DNA from: Nocardioides sp.
GTDB taxonomy: Bacteria; Actinomycetota; Actinomycetes; Propionibacteriales; Nocardioidaceae
Length of the DNA stretch: 32,836 nt
Assembly (NCBI GenBank): GCA_025924815.1
Contig: JAICHQ010000035.1
Location: 1 to 32,836 of the forward strand
Direction of reading: 5' to 3'
Both the position numbers and the translations under genes were made by a program. This document shows positions 1 to 8,275 of the stretch, in pieces. Positions within the stretch are counted from its first letter, which is position 1. Every line of letters begins with the position of its first letter. Below the pieces are notes generated by a model, which saw only the letters and a list, made by a program, of their open reading frames with translations, ran no database searches and was not told the origin of the DNA.

Positions 1-23
1 CGGCGTCCCGCAGCCTTGCGACT

Positions 24-446
24 GTGGTGAGTCGTCGGCGGAGGGATCGGCCCTCAGGTGTGATCGCGCTCGTCGGTCTCGCCCTGATCGCCACGCTGAC
101 AGCCTGTGGTGGTGGCGAAGGCTCGGTGGGCAAGGCCGGATTCACCTATGTCCTGGTCGGAGCCGAGCACGGCGGTGACACGGTCGCGGGCGTGGGTGTC
201 GGCGGCCGGGTCACCGTGGTCGGCAGCTGCCTGGACATCGACTCCAGCGTCGTGATCTGGCCGTACGGGACGAAGGTCGTCGGCGACTCGCCACTCGTCA
301 TCGACGTCCCCGGACTCGGTCACGTCAGCCCTGGCGACGCGATCCAGGGCGGCGGTGAGCAGTGGGGTCCCCGACTGCCTCAGGGGGTCGACGCGCTACC
401 TGCCGGATGCCCCGGAGACGATCTGCTGGCGTACTGGCCGGACTGA
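24..446 (+). CDS. Small putative lipoprotein
   Basis: Encodes about 140 residues with an Arg-rich n-region, a hydrophobic stretch (about residues 12-27) and a lipobox LTAC, with the lipidated Cys at residue 28 followed by Gly residues. It is therefore probably exported and anchored to the outer face of the cytoplasmic membrane. The mature part is short and Gly/Val-rich, has two further Cys (around CLD and CPGD) and matches no family I recognise. Two adjacent GTG codons (24 and 27) could start it. The window begins just upstream, so promoter and operon context cannot be judged. It converges on the next gene with an 11-base gap. Confidence 0.7.
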   Translation: MVSRRRRDRPSGVIALVGLALIATLTACGGGEGSVGKAGFTYVLVGAEHGGDTVAGVGVGGRVTVVGSCLDIDSSVVIWPYGTKVVGDSPLVIDVPGLGHVSPGDAIQGGGEQWGPRLPQGVDALPAGCPGDDLLAYWPD

Positions 447-457
447 CCAGCCTCTGA

Positions 458-2008
458 TCAGCCGCCCACGGCGTACAGGATCGCGTCCTCGATGGCGTAC
501 GACGTGCCGTCGGGGCCGACCACGGTCTCGGTATAGGCCTGTCCGCGGGGCTGGTTGAGCTGGATCGACTCGGTCAGAGCCCCGGTATCGAGGTCCCAGC
601 GGTAGAGGTGTCCGTCCTCGTTGTTCGCGATCGCCGAACCGGTCGTCGGGTCGACCGCGATGGAGTTGATGCACCACTCGTACCGGGTGCCCTCGGGGGT
701 GTTCGGCGGATGGTTGGGCGAGAGCACGGTGCGCACCTCGCGCATCACCTGCACCGACGAGAAGCGGTCCTGCTGCTTGGCGTGAGGGTCGAGCAGGGCG
801 ATCTCGTTGCGTCCGTCGCCGTAGGGTCCCAGGTTGTAGTTGTTGTACTTGCTGACCAGCAGGTACGACGACGAGCCGGCGTAGCTCGGCACCGACGCCG
901 CCGGCACGACCGAGACGGTCTGGTCCCAGCCGAAGGAGCCGGGCACCTTGGTGTGGGTCAACGTCGGGTCGAAGTGCAGCAGCCATCCGCGGTCGTCGTG
1001 CTGGAGGATCGAGGTGCCGAGCACGCCGTAGTACACGTCCCCGTCGGGACCCACGGTCGGTGTCGCCGACGACGACTCGAGCAGGGATGCTCGCTGGTGG
1101 GTCTGGGGGTCACGAAGGACGTGACGGTACCGGGGGTGGAGGGCGGTGGCGCCGAACCCGACCAGCGTCGGATGTGTCCCGGCGAGAACCGCGACGTACA
1201 CCGTGCGGCCGTCGGGGGAGATCGCAGGAGCACAGTTGAGGGCCACATGGGACGGCTGCGTGGTTCCGCCGAGCTTGCGCGCCGACACCCACCTCGCCGT
1301 GCCGTCCGGGGCGATCCGCGCGACCCCGCTCTGCAGACCGTGCGGAGCATCGGCGGTCGCCGAGAAACCGAAGTACGTCGAGCCGTCGGGCCCGGTCGTC
1401 AGGGGCGTGGTGATCTGCACGGCCTTGTCGTACGCCGCCTGGTGGTGCCGCCACCGGTGCAGACCGTAGAAGGCGATCCGCCGGAGGTGGCCGGTGGGGT
1501 CGTCCACGCGGGAACGGACGAGCAGCGTCCCGCCGGCGCCGGCCACGGCCACGTGCTGGTCATCGAGGAGACCCGCCGGGACCGGTCCGGGCCACTGGTC
1601 CCTCGCCGAGAGGGGCACGTGGTAGTCGGTGTGCAGGCTCCAGAGCCGCGTGCCGTCGGCGCCGGCGTACGCCACCAGCTTGAAGCCCTTCCGGGGGCCG
1701 ATCCGGGTGGGTACGACGACGGTGTTGCCGCTGGTGATCATCGGAGAGGCGTAGTGGGCGATCGGACCTTCCTCGTCGGAGGACGGCGGCTTGCGGTCGA
1801 CCGGGGCCTGCCAGTGGATGCTCGTCAGCGGTTGGGGCGAGGCCGGAGCGACCGCCGTGTGCTGGGAGTTGTTGGCGAAGCCCGCCCAGGGAGGGGGAGC
1901 GACCGCCACTCCCGCGTGCGACGCCACCGCGGTGGCCGCGGTCATGGTGGCGGTGGCGACGACGGTCACCACACCGCCCGCTGTCAGCTGTCGGAATCCG
2001 AGCCTCAT
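458..2008 (-). CDS. Secreted beta-propeller-like (PQQ/BamB-type repeat) protein
   Basis: The product has 516 residues. The N-terminus (about residues 1-32, basic then Ala/Thr/Val-rich, ending near ASHAGVA) looks like a Sec signal peptide with no lipobox. The mature part carries repeated blade-like motifs of the type GPDGxxY and DGTxxW (GADGTRLW, GPDGSTYF, APDGTARW, SPDGRTVY, GPDGDVYY, GPDGTSYA), as in PQQ-like or WD-like beta-propellers. I see no catalytic motif, so an extracellular binding or scaffold role is only a guess. The ATG start lies 12 bases after an AGGAG. A TAGGGT hexamer at 2047-2052 is a possible -10 and would give a leader of about 30 bases. It is read away from tetR, which lies upstream on the same strand. 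Confidence 0.7.
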   Translation of the reverse strand: MRLGFRQLTAGGVVTVVATATMTAATAVASHAGVAVAPPPWAGFANNSQHTAVAPASPQPLTSIHWQAPVDRKPPSSDEEGPIAHYASPMITSGNTVVVPTRIGPRKGFKLVAYAGADGTRLWSLHTDYHVPLSARDQWPGPVPAGLLDDQHVAVAGAGGTLLVRSRVDDPTGHLRRIAFYGLHRWRHHQAAYDKAVQITTPLTTGPDGSTYFGFSATADAPHGLQSGVARIAPDGTARWVSARKLGGTTQPSHVALNCAPAISPDGRTVYVAVLAGTHPTLVGFGATALHPRYRHVLRDPQTHQRASLLESSSATPTVGPDGDVYYGVLGTSILQHDDRGWLLHFDPTLTHTKVPGSFGWDQTVSVVPAASVPSYAGSSSYLLVSKYNNYNLGPYGDGRNEIALLDPHAKQQDRFSSVQVMREVRTVLSPNHPPNTPEGTRYEWCINSIAVDPTTGSAIANNEDGHLYRWDLDTGALTESIQLNQPRGQAYTETVVGPDGTSYAIEDAILYAVGG

Positions 2009-2046
2009 GGGTCTGACACGCTCCTGGTCGGGTCGAGGTTGTCCTG

Positions 2047-2052
2047 ACCCTA
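2047..2052 (-). promoter_or_regulatory. Possible -10 hexamer of the beta-propeller gene
   Basis: TAGGGT on the minus strand, about 39 bases before the ATG at 2008, with AGGAG between them. No clear -35 is visible. Confidence 0.3.
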
Positions 2053-2079
2053 GGCGAGCCGGCCCTCGGCACGGGTCGT

Positions 2080-2628
2080 TCAGGGACCGACCAGCGCGCC
2101 GACCGCCATCCGCTGGAGCACGCCGCGCATGGCGTCGTCGGGGATCAGCCCGCTGTGGGGGGTCGAGTTGATCAGCCCGAAGGCCGCATGTGCCATCGCT
2201 CTGGCCCGGTCGGTGTGCAGCCCGCGGTGGAGGCGGCGCAGCTGGCCGGCCCAGATGTCGACGTACTCGCGCTGCAGGTGCCGCACCCGCTCGCGCGCCG
2301 CCGGTGGCAGCGACTGCCAGTCGCGGTCCTGCACCACGATCAGGGAGCGGTGCCGCAGGGCGAAGTCGATGTGGTAGGCGACCAGCGACTCCAGCGCGTG
2401 CCGGGGCGACACCGGCTTCGCGACCCGGGCGCGGCCCTCCTCGAGGAGCGTCTCGCTGATCCCGACCAGCATCGCCGCGAGGACGGCGTCCTTGGAGTCG
2501 AAGTGCTTGTACAGCGCGGGGCCGGTGATGCCGCAGGCCCTGCCGATCTCGCCGACCGACACACCGTGGAACCCCCGAGCGGCGAACAGCTCGGCTGCCG
2601 TCTCGAGGATCTGGTCGCGCCGGGTCAC
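2080..2628 (-). CDS. TetR-family regulator of the leucine degradation unit
   Basis: The 182-residue product has a classic TetR N-terminal helix-turn-helix (residues about 5-50: ILETAAELFAARGF, VSVGEIGRACGITGPALYKHF) and a helical C-terminal ligand/dimer domain. It is divergent from the methylcrotonyl-CoA carboxylase genes, with 70 bases between starts, the usual arrangement for a local repressor sensing an acyl-CoA intermediate. The GTG at 2628 is preceded by TAACCT with a 6-base spacer and no Shine-Dalgarno, suggesting a leaderless mRNA. An operator-like palindrome (2637-2652) overlaps that hexamer, so autoregulation is likely. The ligand is not visible from sequence; an acyl-CoA of leucine catabolism is an inference from context. 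Confidence 0.85.
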   Translation of the reverse strand: MTRRDQILETAAELFAARGFHGVSVGEIGRACGITGPALYKHFDSKDAVLAAMLVGISETLLEEGRARVAKPVSPRHALESLVAYHIDFALRHRSLIVVQDRDWQSLPPAARERVRHLQREYVDIWAGQLRRLHRGLHTDRARAMAHAAFGLINSTPHSGLIPDDAMRGVLQRMAVGALVGP

Positions 2629-2634
2629 CGCTTC

Positions 2635-2640
2635 AGGTTA
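2635..2640 (-). promoter_or_regulatory. -10 hexamer, leaderless tetR promoter
   Basis: TAACCT on the minus strand, 6 bases before the GTG start of tetR and overlapping operator site 1. Confidence 0.55.
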
Positions 2641-2652
2641 GCGCTCGTTAAC
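2637..2652. promoter_or_regulatory. Operator site 1 for the TetR regulator
   Basis: Imperfect palindrome GTTAGCGCTCGTTAAC; the halves are GTTAGCG and CGTTAAC. Read on the minus strand it is nearly identical to site 2 on the plus strand, and it overlaps the tetR -10 hexamer. Confidence 0.6.
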
Positions 2653-2673
2653 GTCGATCGGCTGGCACGCGTG

Positions 2674-2689
2674 GTTAATGATCGCTAAC
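2674..2689. promoter_or_regulatory. Operator site 2 for the TetR regulator
   Basis: Imperfect palindrome GTTAATGATCGCTAAC, centred 37 bases from site 1. It matches site 1 (minus strand) at 14 of 16 positions and overlaps the -10 hexamer of the carboxylase operon. Confidence 0.6.
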
Positions 2690-2691
2690 CT
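2686..2691 (+). promoter_or_regulatory. -10 hexamer, leaderless carboxylase operon promoter
   Basis: TAACCT followed by 7 bases and the GTG at 2699. It is the exact counterpart of the tetR promoter on the other strand. Confidence 0.55.
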
Positions 2692-2698
2692 GGACGAC

Positions 2699-4312
2699 GT
2701 GAGCGAGCTGCGTGAGTTGGTGGAGGAGCTCCGGACCCACCTGGCCGTCGTACGCCGTGGTGGCGGCGACGCGGCCCGCGCGAAGCACGCCGACCGGGGC
2801 AAGCTGCTGGTGCGCGACCGGGTCGACCGGCTCCTCGACCCGGGCAGCCCGTTCCTGGAGCTGAGCCCACTGGCGGCATTCGGGATGTACGGCGCACCGG
2901 GCGACGACTACGCCGTGCCCAGCGCGTCGATCGTCACCGGCATCGGCCGCATCCACGGCCGCGAGTGCATGGTCGTGGCCAACGACGCGACCGTGAAGGG
3001 CGGCACCTACTACCCCCTGACCGTGAAGAAGCATCTGCGCGCGCAGACCGTCGCCCTGGAGAACCGCCTGCCGTGCATCTATCTCGTGGACTCCGGGGGC
3101 GCGTTCCTGCCGATGCAGGACGAGGTGTTCCCCGACCGTGAGCACTTCGGCCGGATCTTCTTCAACCAGGCGAACCTGTCCGCGCGCGGCATCCCCCAGA
3201 TCGCGAGCGTGATGGGGTCGTGCACGGCCGGCGGCGCCTACGTGCCGGCGATGAGCGACGAGAGCGTGATCGTGCGCAACCAGGGCACGATCTTCCTCGG
3301 CGGTCCGCCGCTGGTGAAGGCCGCGACCGGCGAGGTCGTCACCGCCGAGGAGCTCGGCGGGGGTGACGTGCACGCCCGCACCTCAGGCGTCGTCGACCAC
3401 TTGGCCGACGACGACGCGCATGCCTTGGCCATCGTGCGGAGCATCGTTGACACCCTCCCCCCCACGATTGGTGGCAAACTGCACGCCACCTGTGCAAATG
3501 CTTGCGGTTTGGCACCAAACCGCAGGGTTCCCGCGGACGTCGAGGAGCCCCACGAGTCGCCGGAGTCGCTGTACGACGTCGTGCCCGCCGACACCCGGAC
3601 GCCGTACGACGTGCGGGAGGTGCTCCGGCGGATCGTCGACGGCAGCAGGTTCCACGAGTTCAAGAAGCTGTACGGCGACACCCTGGTCTGCGCCTTCGCC
3701 CGCATCTGGGGTCATGAGGTGGGGATCGTCGCCAACAACGGCATCCTGTTCAGCGAGTCGGCGCTCAAGGGCGCGCACTTCATCGAGCTGTGCAACCAGC
3801 GCGGCATCCCGCTGGTGTTCCTGCAGAACATCACCGGCTTCATGGTCGGCAAGGAGTACGAGAACGGCGGCATCGCCAAGGACGGCGCCAAGCTCGTGAC
3901 CGCCGTCGCCTGCAGCGTCGTCCCGAAGTTCACCGTCGTCATCGGCGGCTCGTTCGGGGCCGGCAACTACGGAATGTGCGGGCGCGCCTTCGACCCGCGC
4001 TTCCTCTGGATGTGGCCCAACGCCCGGATCTCCGTGATGGGCGGCGAGCAGGCCGCGTCCGTCCTGGCGACCGTGCGCCGCGACGGGTACCAGGCCCGCG
4101 GCAAGGACTGGTCAGCCGATGACGAGGCGGCGTTCAAGGCCCCGATCCTGGACTCCTACGAGCACCAGGGCTCGCCGTACTACTCCACCGCCCGGCTCTG
4201 GGACGACGGCATCATCGACCCCGCCGACACCCGACGGGTGCTCGGGATGGGTCTCGCCGTCGCCGCCCACGCCCCGACGCCCGCGCCGTCGTACGGCGTG
4301 TTCAGGATGTAG
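2699..4312 (+). CDS. accD1: 3-methylcrotonyl-CoA carboxylase, carboxyltransferase (beta) subunit
   Basis: Transfers CO2 from carboxybiotin to 3-methylcrotonyl-CoA in leucine breakdown, in the cytosol, with the biotin subunit encoded next. The 537 residues follow the MCC-beta pattern throughout: [128 protein letters not shown] and [19 protein letters not shown]. These fit methylcrotonyl rather than propionyl carboxylases. I chose the GTG at 2699 because it sits 7 bases behind TAACCT; an in-frame ATG at 2678 lies inside the operator. Odd feature: residues about 256-276, between the two carboxyltransferase halves, are encoded by a palindrome-rich, lower-GC insertion. Confidence 0.93.
   Translation: MSELRELVEELRTHLAVVRRGGGDAARAKHADRGKLLVRDRVDRLLDPGSPFLELSPLAAFGMYGAPGDDYAVPSASIVTGIGRIHGRECMVVANDATVKGGTYYPLTVKKHLRAQTVALENRLPCIYLVDSGGAFLPMQDEVFPDREHFGRIFFNQANLSARGIPQIASVMGSCTAGGAYVPAMSDESVIVRNQGTIFLGGPPLVKAATGEVVTAEELGGGDVHARTSGVVDHLADDDAHALAIVRSIVDTLPPTIGGKLHATCANACGLAPNRRVPADVEEPHESPESLYDVVPADTRTPYDVREVLRRIVDGSRFHEFKKLYGDTLVCAFARIWGHEVGIVANNGILFSESALKGAHFIELCNQRGIPLVFLQNITGFMVGKEYENGGIAKDGAKLVTAVACSVVPKFTVVIGGSFGAGNYGMCGRAFDPRFLWMWPNARISVMGGEQAASVLATVRRDGYQARGKDWSADDEAAFKAPILDSYEHQGSPYYSTARLWDDGIIDPADTRRVLGMGLAVAAHAPTPAPSYGVFRM
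3464..3526 (+). repeat. Palindrome-rich in-frame insertion inside accD1
   Basis: A block of about 60 bases with roughly 56% GC in a gene otherwise near 70%. It contains a perfect 10-bp inverted repeat (TGCGGTTTGG at 3503-3512, CCAAACCGCA at 3515-3524, 2-base centre), a second 6-bp repeat (GGTGGC 3470-3475, GCCACC 3485-3490) and a third 5-bp one (TGCAC 3480-3484, GTGCA 3492-3496). Codons here (ATT, AAA, TGT, AAT, GCT, TTG) are unlike the rest of the gene. It adds about 20 residues at a linker that is shorter in the family. I see no second copy in the window. Confidence 0.5.
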
Positions 4313-4314
4313 CC

Positions 4315-6243
4315 GTGGCCTCGACACGCTCGATCGACGGAATCCGGAAGGTGCTCGTCGCCAACCGCGGCGAGATCGCGCTGCGGGTCTTCCGCACGTG
4401 CGCGCGGCTGGACATCCGCACCGTCGCCGTCCACACCGACGCCGACATCGACGCGCCCCATGCGCACGCGGCCGACGAGGCCGTGCGGGTGGACAGCTAT
4501 CTCGACATCGACGCCGTCGTCGCCGCGGCGGTGAGCGTCGGGGCCGACGCGATCCACCCGGGCTACGGATTCCTCTCCGAGCGCTCGGCGTTCGCACGCG
4601 CGGTCGACGCGGCCGGGCTCCTGCTGGTCGGACCGAGCGCGGACGTGATGGATGCGATGGGACGCAAGGACCACGCCCGCGCCGTCGCCCGGCGGGCCGG
4701 GGTTCCGATCGTCCCGTCGTACGACGCGGCGGCCGACCCGGCGTCGTTCGCCTACCCGGTGCTGGTCAAGGCGGCGGCCGGCGGCGGCGGCAAGGGCATG
4801 CGGACGGTGTGCTCCGCGGGCGAGTACGCCGACGCGTTGGCGGCCGCGACCCGTGAGGCCCGCAGCGCGTTCGGCGACGACGCCATGCTGGTCGAGAAGT
4901 ACGTCGAGTCGGGACGCCACATCGAGGTGCAGGTGCTCGGTGACGTGCACGGGAGCGTCGTCCACCTCTTCGAGCGCGACTGCTCCACCCAGCGCCGGCA
5001 CCAGAAGGTGCTCGAGGAGGCCCCCGCACCCACGATCACCGCCGACCTGCGCGACCGGATCACTGCCGCGGCCGCCGACCTCGCCCGGCAGGCGGGCTAC
5101 ACGAACGCCGGCACGGTGGAGTTCCTGCTCGACAACACCACAGGCGACTTCTACTTCCTGGAGATGAACACCCGCCTCCAGGTCGAGCATCCGGTCACCG
5201 AGTCGGTCGTCCGGGTCGCCGGGGAGACGCTCGACCTCGTCGAGCAGCAGCTCCGCGTCGCCGCCGGCGAGCCGCTGTCCTTCGCCCAGACCGACGTCAC
5301 CCTCCACGGACATGCCATCGAGGCGCGGGTGTACGCCGAGGACTCGTTCGGGGGCTTCCTTCCCCAGGCCGGCACGACCAGCCTGGTCAGGTGGGCGTCG
5401 GGGGTGCGGGTGGACCACGCCCTCGGGAGCAACCAGACCGTCGGCACGGCGTACGACCCGATGCTCGGCAAGGTGATCGCCTGGGGACCGGATCGCGAGG
5501 CCGCACGACTCGCGCTCGTCGACGCCCTCGACGACACCGCGATCCTCGGGCTCACCACCAACGCCGGCTTCCTGCGGGCGCTCGTCGCGAGCGAGGAGTT
5601 CCGCGACGCCACCATCGACACCGCGTGGCTCGACGACCACGAGGTGCCGGCCCCGGAGGCCGACGTGCCACGGGTGATGGCCGCCTGGGTGTCGGCGATG
5701 CTGGCGGCCCAGGACACCGGTCACCCGTTCCAGGCCGACGGCTTCCGCGTCGGCGCCGCTCCCGCCCCGACGCTGGTCGAGCTCGACCGCGACGTCGTCG
5801 TCGACCGCGCGGCCGGGACCGTCGACGGTGTACCGGTGCGGGAGCGGTACGCCGAGCACCACACCCTCGAGCTCGACCTCGACGGCGGCCGGGTGCGCGC
5901 CGTGGTCAACGTCCAGCCGGGCCTGGTCGAGGTCGCCTACCACGGTCAGCGGTTCGTGCTGACCGGTCCCGACCGGCTCGCCGACCCGGTGGCGGCTGCC
6001 GACGGCACGATCACCGCGCCGATGCCGGGCACCGTGCTCGAGGTCCGGGTCGCCGAACGAGACGTCGTGACCGAGGGCCAGGTGCTCGGCATGATGGAGG
6101 CGATGAAGATGGAGCTGTCGCTGAAGGCGCCGTTCGCGGGCACCGTGACCGCCGTCGAGGTCGACACCGGTCAGCAGGTGGCGCTGGGCGCGACCCTGTT
6201 CGTGGTCTCGACAGGCCCGACCGACGAGGGTGGCGATGACTGA
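4315..6243 (+). CDS. accA1: Biotin carboxylase / biotin carrier (alpha) subunit of methylcrotonyl-CoA carboxylase
   Basis: ATP-dependent carboxylation of its own biotin, which then feeds the AccD1-type partner. The 642 residues comprise a biotin carboxylase domain (about 10-455: KVLVANRGEIALRVFRT, HPGYGFLSE, ATP-grasp glycine loop KAAAGGGGKGMR, ERDCSTQRRHQKVLEEAP, LEMNTRLQVEHPVTE), a linker/BT-like region, and a C-terminal biotinyl domain (about 565-635) with the biotinylation motif MEAMKME, target Lys598. The GTG start lies 2 bases after the accD1 stop with AGGA a few bases upstream, so the pair is co-translated. The complete biotinyl domain and the partner gene argue for an acyl-CoA carboxylase rather than a stand-alone AccC. 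Confidence 0.93.
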   Translation: MASTRSIDGIRKVLVANRGEIALRVFRTCARLDIRTVAVHTDADIDAPHAHAADEAVRVDSYLDIDAVVAAAVSVGADAIHPGYGFLSERSAFARAVDAAGLLLVGPSADVMDAMGRKDHARAVARRAGVPIVPSYDAAADPASFAYPVLVKAAAGGGGKGMRTVCSAGEYADALAAATREARSAFGDDAMLVEKYVESGRHIEVQVLGDVHGSVVHLFERDCSTQRRHQKVLEEAPAPTITADLRDRITAAAADLARQAGYTNAGTVEFLLDNTTGDFYFLEMNTRLQVEHPVTESVVRVAGETLDLVEQQLRVAAGEPLSFAQTDVTLHGHAIEARVYAEDSFGGFLPQAGTTSLVRWASGVRVDHALGSNQTVGTAYDPMLGKVIAWGPDREAARLALVDALDDTAILGLTTNAGFLRALVASEEFRDATIDTAWLDDHEVPAPEADVPRVMAAWVSAMLAAQDTGHPFQADGFRVGAAPAPTLVELDRDVVVDRAAGTVDGVPVRERYAEHHTLELDLDGGRVRAVVNVQPGLVEVAYHGQRFVLTGPDRLADPVAAADGTITAPMPGTVLEVRVAERDVVTEGQVLGMMEAMKMELSLKAPFAGTVTAVEVDTGQQVALGATLFVVSTGPTDEGGDD

Positions 6244-7162
6244 GCTGCCGATGACGGTGTCCGAGGAGGGCCTGCCGGAGCGGGTGACGATCTACGAGGT
6301 CGGCCCGCGCGACGGCCTCCAGAACGAGTCGGCATCGATCCCGGTCGAGGTCAAGGAGGAGCTGATCCGCCGTCTGTTGGCGGCCGGACTGCCGGTCGTG
6401 GAGGCCACGTCGTTCGTCCACCCGCAGTGGGTGCCGCAACTGGCCGACGCCGAGGAGCTGATGAACCGGCTCGGAGACCTCGGTCGCGACCTGCCGGTGC
6501 TGGTGCCCAACGAACGCGGGCTCGACCGGGCCCTCGAGCTGGGCTGCCGACACGTCGCGATCTTCGGCAGCGCCACGGAGACGTTCGCGCAAAAGAACCT
6601 CAACCGCTCACGCGACGAGCAGTTCGCGATGTTCGAGCCCGTCGTACGCCGTGCCCGCGAAGCGGGTCTCGACGTCCGGGCCTACGTCTCGATGTGCTTC
6701 GGCGACCCGTGGGAGGGTGCCGTGCCGATCGACCAGGTGGTCTCGGTGGGACGGCGGCTGCTCGACCTCGGGGCCAGCCTGCTGAGCCTGGGCGACACGA
6801 TCGGCGTGGGCACCGCGGGCCACGTCACCGCGCTGCTCGAGGCCTTCGTCGCGGGCGGCACTCCGGTCGGTGACCTCGCCCTGCACTTCCACGACACCTA
6901 CGGCCAGGCACTGTCCAACGTGCAGGCCGGCCTGCGCGCCGGCGTCACGACGTACGACGCGAGCGCGGGCGGCCTCGGCGGCTGCCCCTACGCCAAGAGC
7001 GCCACCGGCAACCTCGCCACCGAGGACCTGGTCTGGCTCCTGACCGGCCTCGGCATCGACCACGGCGTCGACCTGACGGCCCTCGTGGAGACCTCCACCT
7101 GGCTCGCCGGGCACCTCGGCCGTCCCAGCCCCTCCGCCGTCGTCCGCGCGCTCTCCGGCTGA
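6236..7162 (+). CDS. hmgL: Hydroxymethylglutaryl-CoA lyase
   Basis: Cleaves HMG-CoA to acetoacetate and acetyl-CoA, the last step of leucine degradation. The 308 residues show the family hallmarks: YEVGPRDGLQNE near the N-terminus (catalytic Arg and metal-binding Asp), VEATSFVHPQWVPQ, a DTIGVGTAG segment, HFHDTYGQAL with metal-ligand His residues, and the glycine loop GGLGGCPYAKSATGN containing the active-site Cys. The start overlaps the end of accA1 by 8 bases. The ATG at 6236 has GAGGG at a good distance (6225-6229), whereas the in-frame GTG at 6230 would be too close. The preceding MCC subunits support leucine catabolism rather than hydroxybenzyl-type lyase activity. No methylglutaconyl-CoA hydratase gene is present in the window. 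Confidence 0.92.
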   Translation: MTELPMTVSEEGLPERVTIYEVGPRDGLQNESASIPVEVKEELIRRLLAAGLPVVEATSFVHPQWVPQLADAEELMNRLGDLGRDLPVLVPNERGLDRALELGCRHVAIFGSATETFAQKNLNRSRDEQFAMFEPVVRRAREAGLDVRAYVSMCFGDPWEGAVPIDQVVSVGRRLLDLGASLLSLGDTIGVGTAGHVTALLEAFVAGGTPVGDLALHFHDTYGQALSNVQAGLRAGVTTYDASAGGLGGCPYAKSATGNLATEDLVWLLTGLGIDHGVDLTALVETSTWLAGHLGRPSPSAVVRALSG

Positions 7163-7168
7163 CAGAAT
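7163..7168 (+). promoter_or_regulatory. -10 hexamer, leaderless promoter of the sulfotransferase trio
   Basis: CAGAAT directly after the hmgL stop codon, 6 bases before the ATG at 7175. It suggests a transcription unit separate from the leucine genes. Confidence 0.45.
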
Positions 7169-7174
7169 CGGGGT

Positions 7175-8275
7175 ATGAGCCGGAGGGTGTACGTGCACGT
7201 GGGTGCGCCCAAGACCGGCACGACCTACCTCCAGGACCGGCTCGGCAAGAACGTCAAGAGCCTGGCCTCCCACGACGTGCACGTCCCGACGCGGCCGCCG
7301 CTGATGAGCTCGGGGATGTTCCACTTCCGCGCCGCGCTCGACCTGATGGGGCAGGACTGGGGCGGGGCCCCGGGGCATGCGGAGGGATCGTGGGACGCGA
7401 TGGTCAGGCGGGTACGCCGCGCCGGCGGCACGTCGATCATCAGCCACGAGATCCTCGCGCCCGCCCTGCCCGAGCACGTGGCGCGCCTCAAGTCCGACCT
7501 CGGCGGCGACGACACCGAGATCCACATCGTCTACTCCGCGCGCGACCTCGCCCGCCAGGCGCCGGCGGGCTGGCAGGAGAGCGTCAAGCAGGGACGCCGC
7601 TGGAAGTACGGCCGCTACCTCTCCCGTGTCCGCAACGGCCGCCCATGGTTCGCCCGGGCCTTCGACCTGCCGACGGTCCTCAGCACCTGGGGCAACGGCC
7701 TCCCGCCCGAGCAGGTCCACGTGGTGACCGTGCCGCACTCCGACGTCGTGGACGCCGAGCCCGACCTGCTGTGGCACCGCTTCTGCCGCGCCTTCGCCAT
7801 CGAGCCCGAGTGGGCGCCCGAGGACAGCGAGCGCACGAATGCCTCGCTCGGCAGCGCCGAGGCGCAGGTGCTCCGGGCGCTCAACGAGCGCATCGGCCGG
7901 AGCACCCGCAACAACCCCGGGTACGACGCCCTGATTCTCGGCATGCTCGCCGACGAGACCCTCGGCGGTCGCCGGTCGCGCCCGATCCTGCTGCCGCCGA
8001 AGTTCCACGACTGGGCCCAGGAGCGCGGAGCGTTCTGGATGGAGTGGCTGGAGCAGAGCGGGGTCGACGTCGTGGGCGACGCAGCCGAGCTGCTACCCGA
8101 GCCCTGGCCCGACGGGCAGGAGTTCAAGCATCCCGACCGTGTCTCGACCAAGGCCCAGCTGCGCGCGGCCCTCGACGCGCTCGCCGCGATGACGGAGGAG
8201 GCCGCGTCCCGACCCGATCCCGACGCCTCGATGCTCGCGCGGATCAGGCGGGCGCGAGAGGCCTCCAAGCGGTGA
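7175..8275 (+). CDS. Sulfotransferase-like protein, first of two paralogues
   Basis: Predicted cytosolic P-loop sulfotransferase-like enzyme of 366 residues. Residues about 5-19 (VYVHVGAPKTGTTYLQ) match the 5'-phosphosulfate loop that binds PAPS. Further conserved blocks are SIISHEIL, YSARDLARQAPAGWQESVK (region of the 3'-phosphate site) and PPEQVHVVTVP. The canonical Arg-x7-Ser 3'-phosphate motif is not clear, so activity and acceptor are uncertain. The protein at 9387-10607 shares these blocks in the same order, so the two are paralogues. The stop overlaps the next gene's GTG (GTGA), suggesting coupling. The ATG is preceded by CAGAAT at 6 bases with no Shine-Dalgarno, which fixes this start. 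The substrate could be a cell-surface glycan or lipid, which is a guess. Confidence 0.75.
   Translation: MSRRVYVHVGAPKTGTTYLQDRLGKNVKSLASHDVHVPTRPPLMSSGMFHFRAALDLMGQDWGGAPGHAEGSWDAMVRRVRRAGGTSIISHEILAPALPEHVARLKSDLGGDDTEIHIVYSARDLARQAPAGWQESVKQGRRWKYGRYLSRVRNGRPWFARAFDLPTVLSTWGNGLPPEQVHVVTVPHSDVVDAEPDLLWHRFCRAFAIEPEWAPEDSERTNASLGSAEAQVLRALNERIGRSTRNNPGYDALILGMLADETLGGRRSRPILLPPKFHDWAQERGAFWMEWLEQSGVDVVGDAAELLPEPWPDGQEFKHPDRVSTKAQLRAALDALAAMTEEAASRPDPDASMLARIRRAREASKR

Noticed and set aside
608..2047. Long open frame on the plus strand opposite the beta-propeller gene
   Set aside because: It is an antisense shadow. Its product is Arg/Val-rich with no domain, while the minus strand has a signal peptide and regular repeats.
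2678..2698. In-frame ATG at 2678 as start of the carboxyltransferase
   Set aside because: It lies inside operator site 2 and upstream of the likely transcription start, and has no ribosome site. The GTG at 2699 fits the leaderless pattern.
4180..5943. 587-codon open frame on the minus strand inside the biotin carboxylase gene
   Set aside because: It is a shadow in high-GC DNA. The plus strand shows all biotin carboxylase and biotinyl motifs.
7390..8271. Upstream extension of the middle gene of the sulfotransferase trio
   Set aside because: This part lies inside the first sulfotransferase-like gene in another frame and reads as Arg/Pro/Ala-rich shadow sequence. The GTGA overlap gives a natural start at 8272.
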